This document shows positions 5,242-6,248 of a stretch of DNA of 6,248 nucleotides, one piece after another; position 1 is the first letter of the stretch; each line of letters begins with the position of its first letter. This DNA is from DATAFT01 sp035544635. Lineage in GTDB: Bacteria; Acidobacteriota; Thermoanaerobaculia; Multivoradales; Multivoraceae. The stretch is taken from the NCBI GenBank assembly GCA_035544635.1, contig DATKDQ010000201.1, positions 1-6,248 on the forward strand, in the 5' to 3' direction. Below the pieces are notes generated by a model, which made no database searches, was not told the origin of the DNA, and saw only the letters and a program-made list of their open reading frames with translations. A program made the translations under genes and the position numbers.

Positions 5242-6248
5242 GTGCGAAGATGCCCGCCCCGGAACAGCGACCGGGAGAGGGTCATACCCACGACGCCAGA
5301 ACGAGACCGCCTCGAGGACCTGATCCGTACCACCCGCGCCTGCGTCGGGGTCATCGGGCTGGGCTACGTCGGGCTGCCGCTCTCGCTCACCTTCGCCGAG
5401 CGCGGTTTCCGCGTGCTCGGATTCGACACCGACCCGGCGAAGGTGGAGGCGTTGCGAGCCGGGCGTTCCTACATCGGGCATCTCGACGCCGTGCGGCTCG
5501 ACACCGCGCTCGGCGCCGGGCGCTTCGAGGCCACCGCCGACCTCGGGCGCCTCGACCAGCCCGACGCCATCCTGATCTGCGTTCCCACCCCGCTCACCGC
5601 GTCCCGCGAGCCCGACCTGCGCTTCGTCGAGGCCACGGTCGAGGAGATCTCGCGGCGCCTGCGGCGCGGCCAGCTCGTGGTGCTGGAATCGACCACCTAC
5701 CCGGGCACGACCGAGGAGCTGGTGAAGCCGGCGCTCGAGGCCGGCGGCCTGCGCTGCGGCGAGGACTTCTTCCTCGCGTTCTCCCCCGAGCGCGAGAACC
5801 CCGGCGACAAGGACCACACGACGCACACGATCCCGAAGATCGTGGGTGGGATCGACGTCGCCTCGGGCGACCTCGCCGAGGCGCTCTACGGTGCGGTGGT
5901 GAAGCGTGTGGTGCGGGTGTCGGCGCCCCGCGTCGCGGAGGCCTCGAAGCTCACCGAGAATATCTTCCGGGCAGTCAACATCGCGCTGGTCAACGAGCTC
6001 AAGGTGATCTACGACAGCATGGGCATCGACGTCTGGGAGGTGCTCGACGCTGCCGCCACCAAGCCCTTCGGCTTCATGCGCTTCACACCGGGGCCGGGGT
6101 GGGGCGGCCACTGCATCCCGGTGGATCCCTTCTATCTATCGTGGAAGGCGCGGCAGCACGGCGCCGAGGCGCGCTTCATCGAGCTCGCCGGGGTGATCAA
6201 CACCGAGATGCCCGAGTACGTGCTCGGCAAGCTGCGCGCAGCGCTCGA
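5242..6248 (+). CDS. Nucleotide-sugar dehydrogenase, UDP-GlcNAc 6-dehydrogenase (WbpA/VipA) type, C-terminus off right edge
   Basis: About 335 residues of a UDP-sugar dehydrogenase that oxidises the C6 hydroxyl of a UDP-hexose to a carboxylate with two NAD+. Numbered from GTG 5242, the Rossmann motif is VIGLGYVGLPL (GxGxxG, 39-44). Then come ICVPTPL, ESTTYPGTTEE and AFSPERENPGDK. The catalytic-region helix SKLTENIFRAVNIALVNELK has Lys236 and Asn240, and GGHCIPVDPFYLSWKA carries catalytic Cys291. The NPG after SPER and the HCIPVDPFYL form match the N-acetylhexosamine (WbpA/VipA/TviB) branch better than UDP-glucose dehydrogenase. The C-terminal UDP-binding domain lies outside the window (about 430 residues are usual). 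The start is uncertain: GTG 5242 is the only standard in-frame start and has no ribosome site. GGGAGAGG (5273-5280) instead precedes an ATA at 5284, and alignment length favours a start near there. It probably opens a polysaccharide biosynthesis locus. Confidence 0.93.
   Translation, partial: MRRCPPRNSDRERVIPTTPERDRLEDLIRTTRACVGVIGLGYVGLPLSLTFAERGFRVLGFDTDPAKVEALRAGRSYIGHLDAVRLDTALGAGRFEATADLGRLDQPDAILICVPTPLTASREPDLRFVEATVEEISRRLRRGQLVVLESTTYPGTTEELVKPALEAGGLRCGEDFFLAFSPERENPGDKDHTTHTIPKIVGGIDVASGDLAEALYGAVVKRVVRVSAPRVAEASKLTENIFRAVNIALVNELKVIYDSMGIDVWEVLDAAATKPFGFMRFTPGPGWGGHCIPVDPFYLSWKARQHGAEARFIELAGVINTEMPEYVLGKLRAAL

Noticed and set aside
5250..5340. ATG at 5250 as the dehydrogenase start
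   Set aside because: It is in a different frame from the Rossmann motif and would require a frameshift; the resulting peptide is Arg/Pro-rich.

Overview
This is a high-GC window from a bacterial chromosome. The N-terminal part of an ADOP-type (MacB/FtsX-like) orphan permease, together with the GC-rich codon use, suggests Acidobacteriota, Myxococcota or another former deltaproteobacterial lineage, or Gemmatimonadota. The phylum cannot be fixed from sequence reading alone. No RNA genes, CRISPR arrays or complete insertion sequences were seen.

Left part (1-983): the 5' part of an ADOP-family permease runs off the left edge on the minus strand. It is followed by about 410 bases with no intact gene. 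That stretch is not empty. It holds an orphan Shine-Dalgarno plus start codon and signal-peptide-like beginning (761-847), a 27-codon fragment in another frame that reads like the nucleophile-elbow region of a secreted alpha/beta-hydrolase (817-897), and a 22-nt imperfect direct repeat in two copies (922-972). I read it as a decayed hydrolase gene next to a small repeat element.

Centre, plus strand (984-3545): four tightly spaced genes that look like one operon. They are a secreted protein with a DUF3047-like C-terminal pattern, a 98-residue SEC-C zinc-motif protein overlapping it by GTGA, a small two-TM sensor histidine kinase, and an OmpR-type response regulator overlapping the kinase by ATGA. 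The kinase has almost no extracytoplasmic domain, so its signal is probably sensed in the membrane or delivered by a partner protein. The secreted first gene is an obvious but unproven candidate partner.

Right part (3546-6248): two minus-strand genes converge on the operon. One is a secreted single-domain cupin with all four metal ligands, its own perfect Shine-Dalgarno, a plausible sigma70 promoter and a 9-bp leader hairpin. Upstream of it is a membrane-anchored YdcF/ElyC-like DUF218 protein. Divergent from the DUF218 gene, a nucleotide-sugar dehydrogenase of the UDP-GlcNAc 6-dehydrogenase (WbpA/VipA) type starts and runs off the right edge. The last two fit the border of an envelope- or capsular-polysaccharide locus. 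Nothing in the window is clearly a wholly new system. The best leads are the hydrolase remnant with its repeats, the coupled secreted protein/SEC-C/two-component cluster, the cupin leader structure, and the unclear start of the dehydrogenase.
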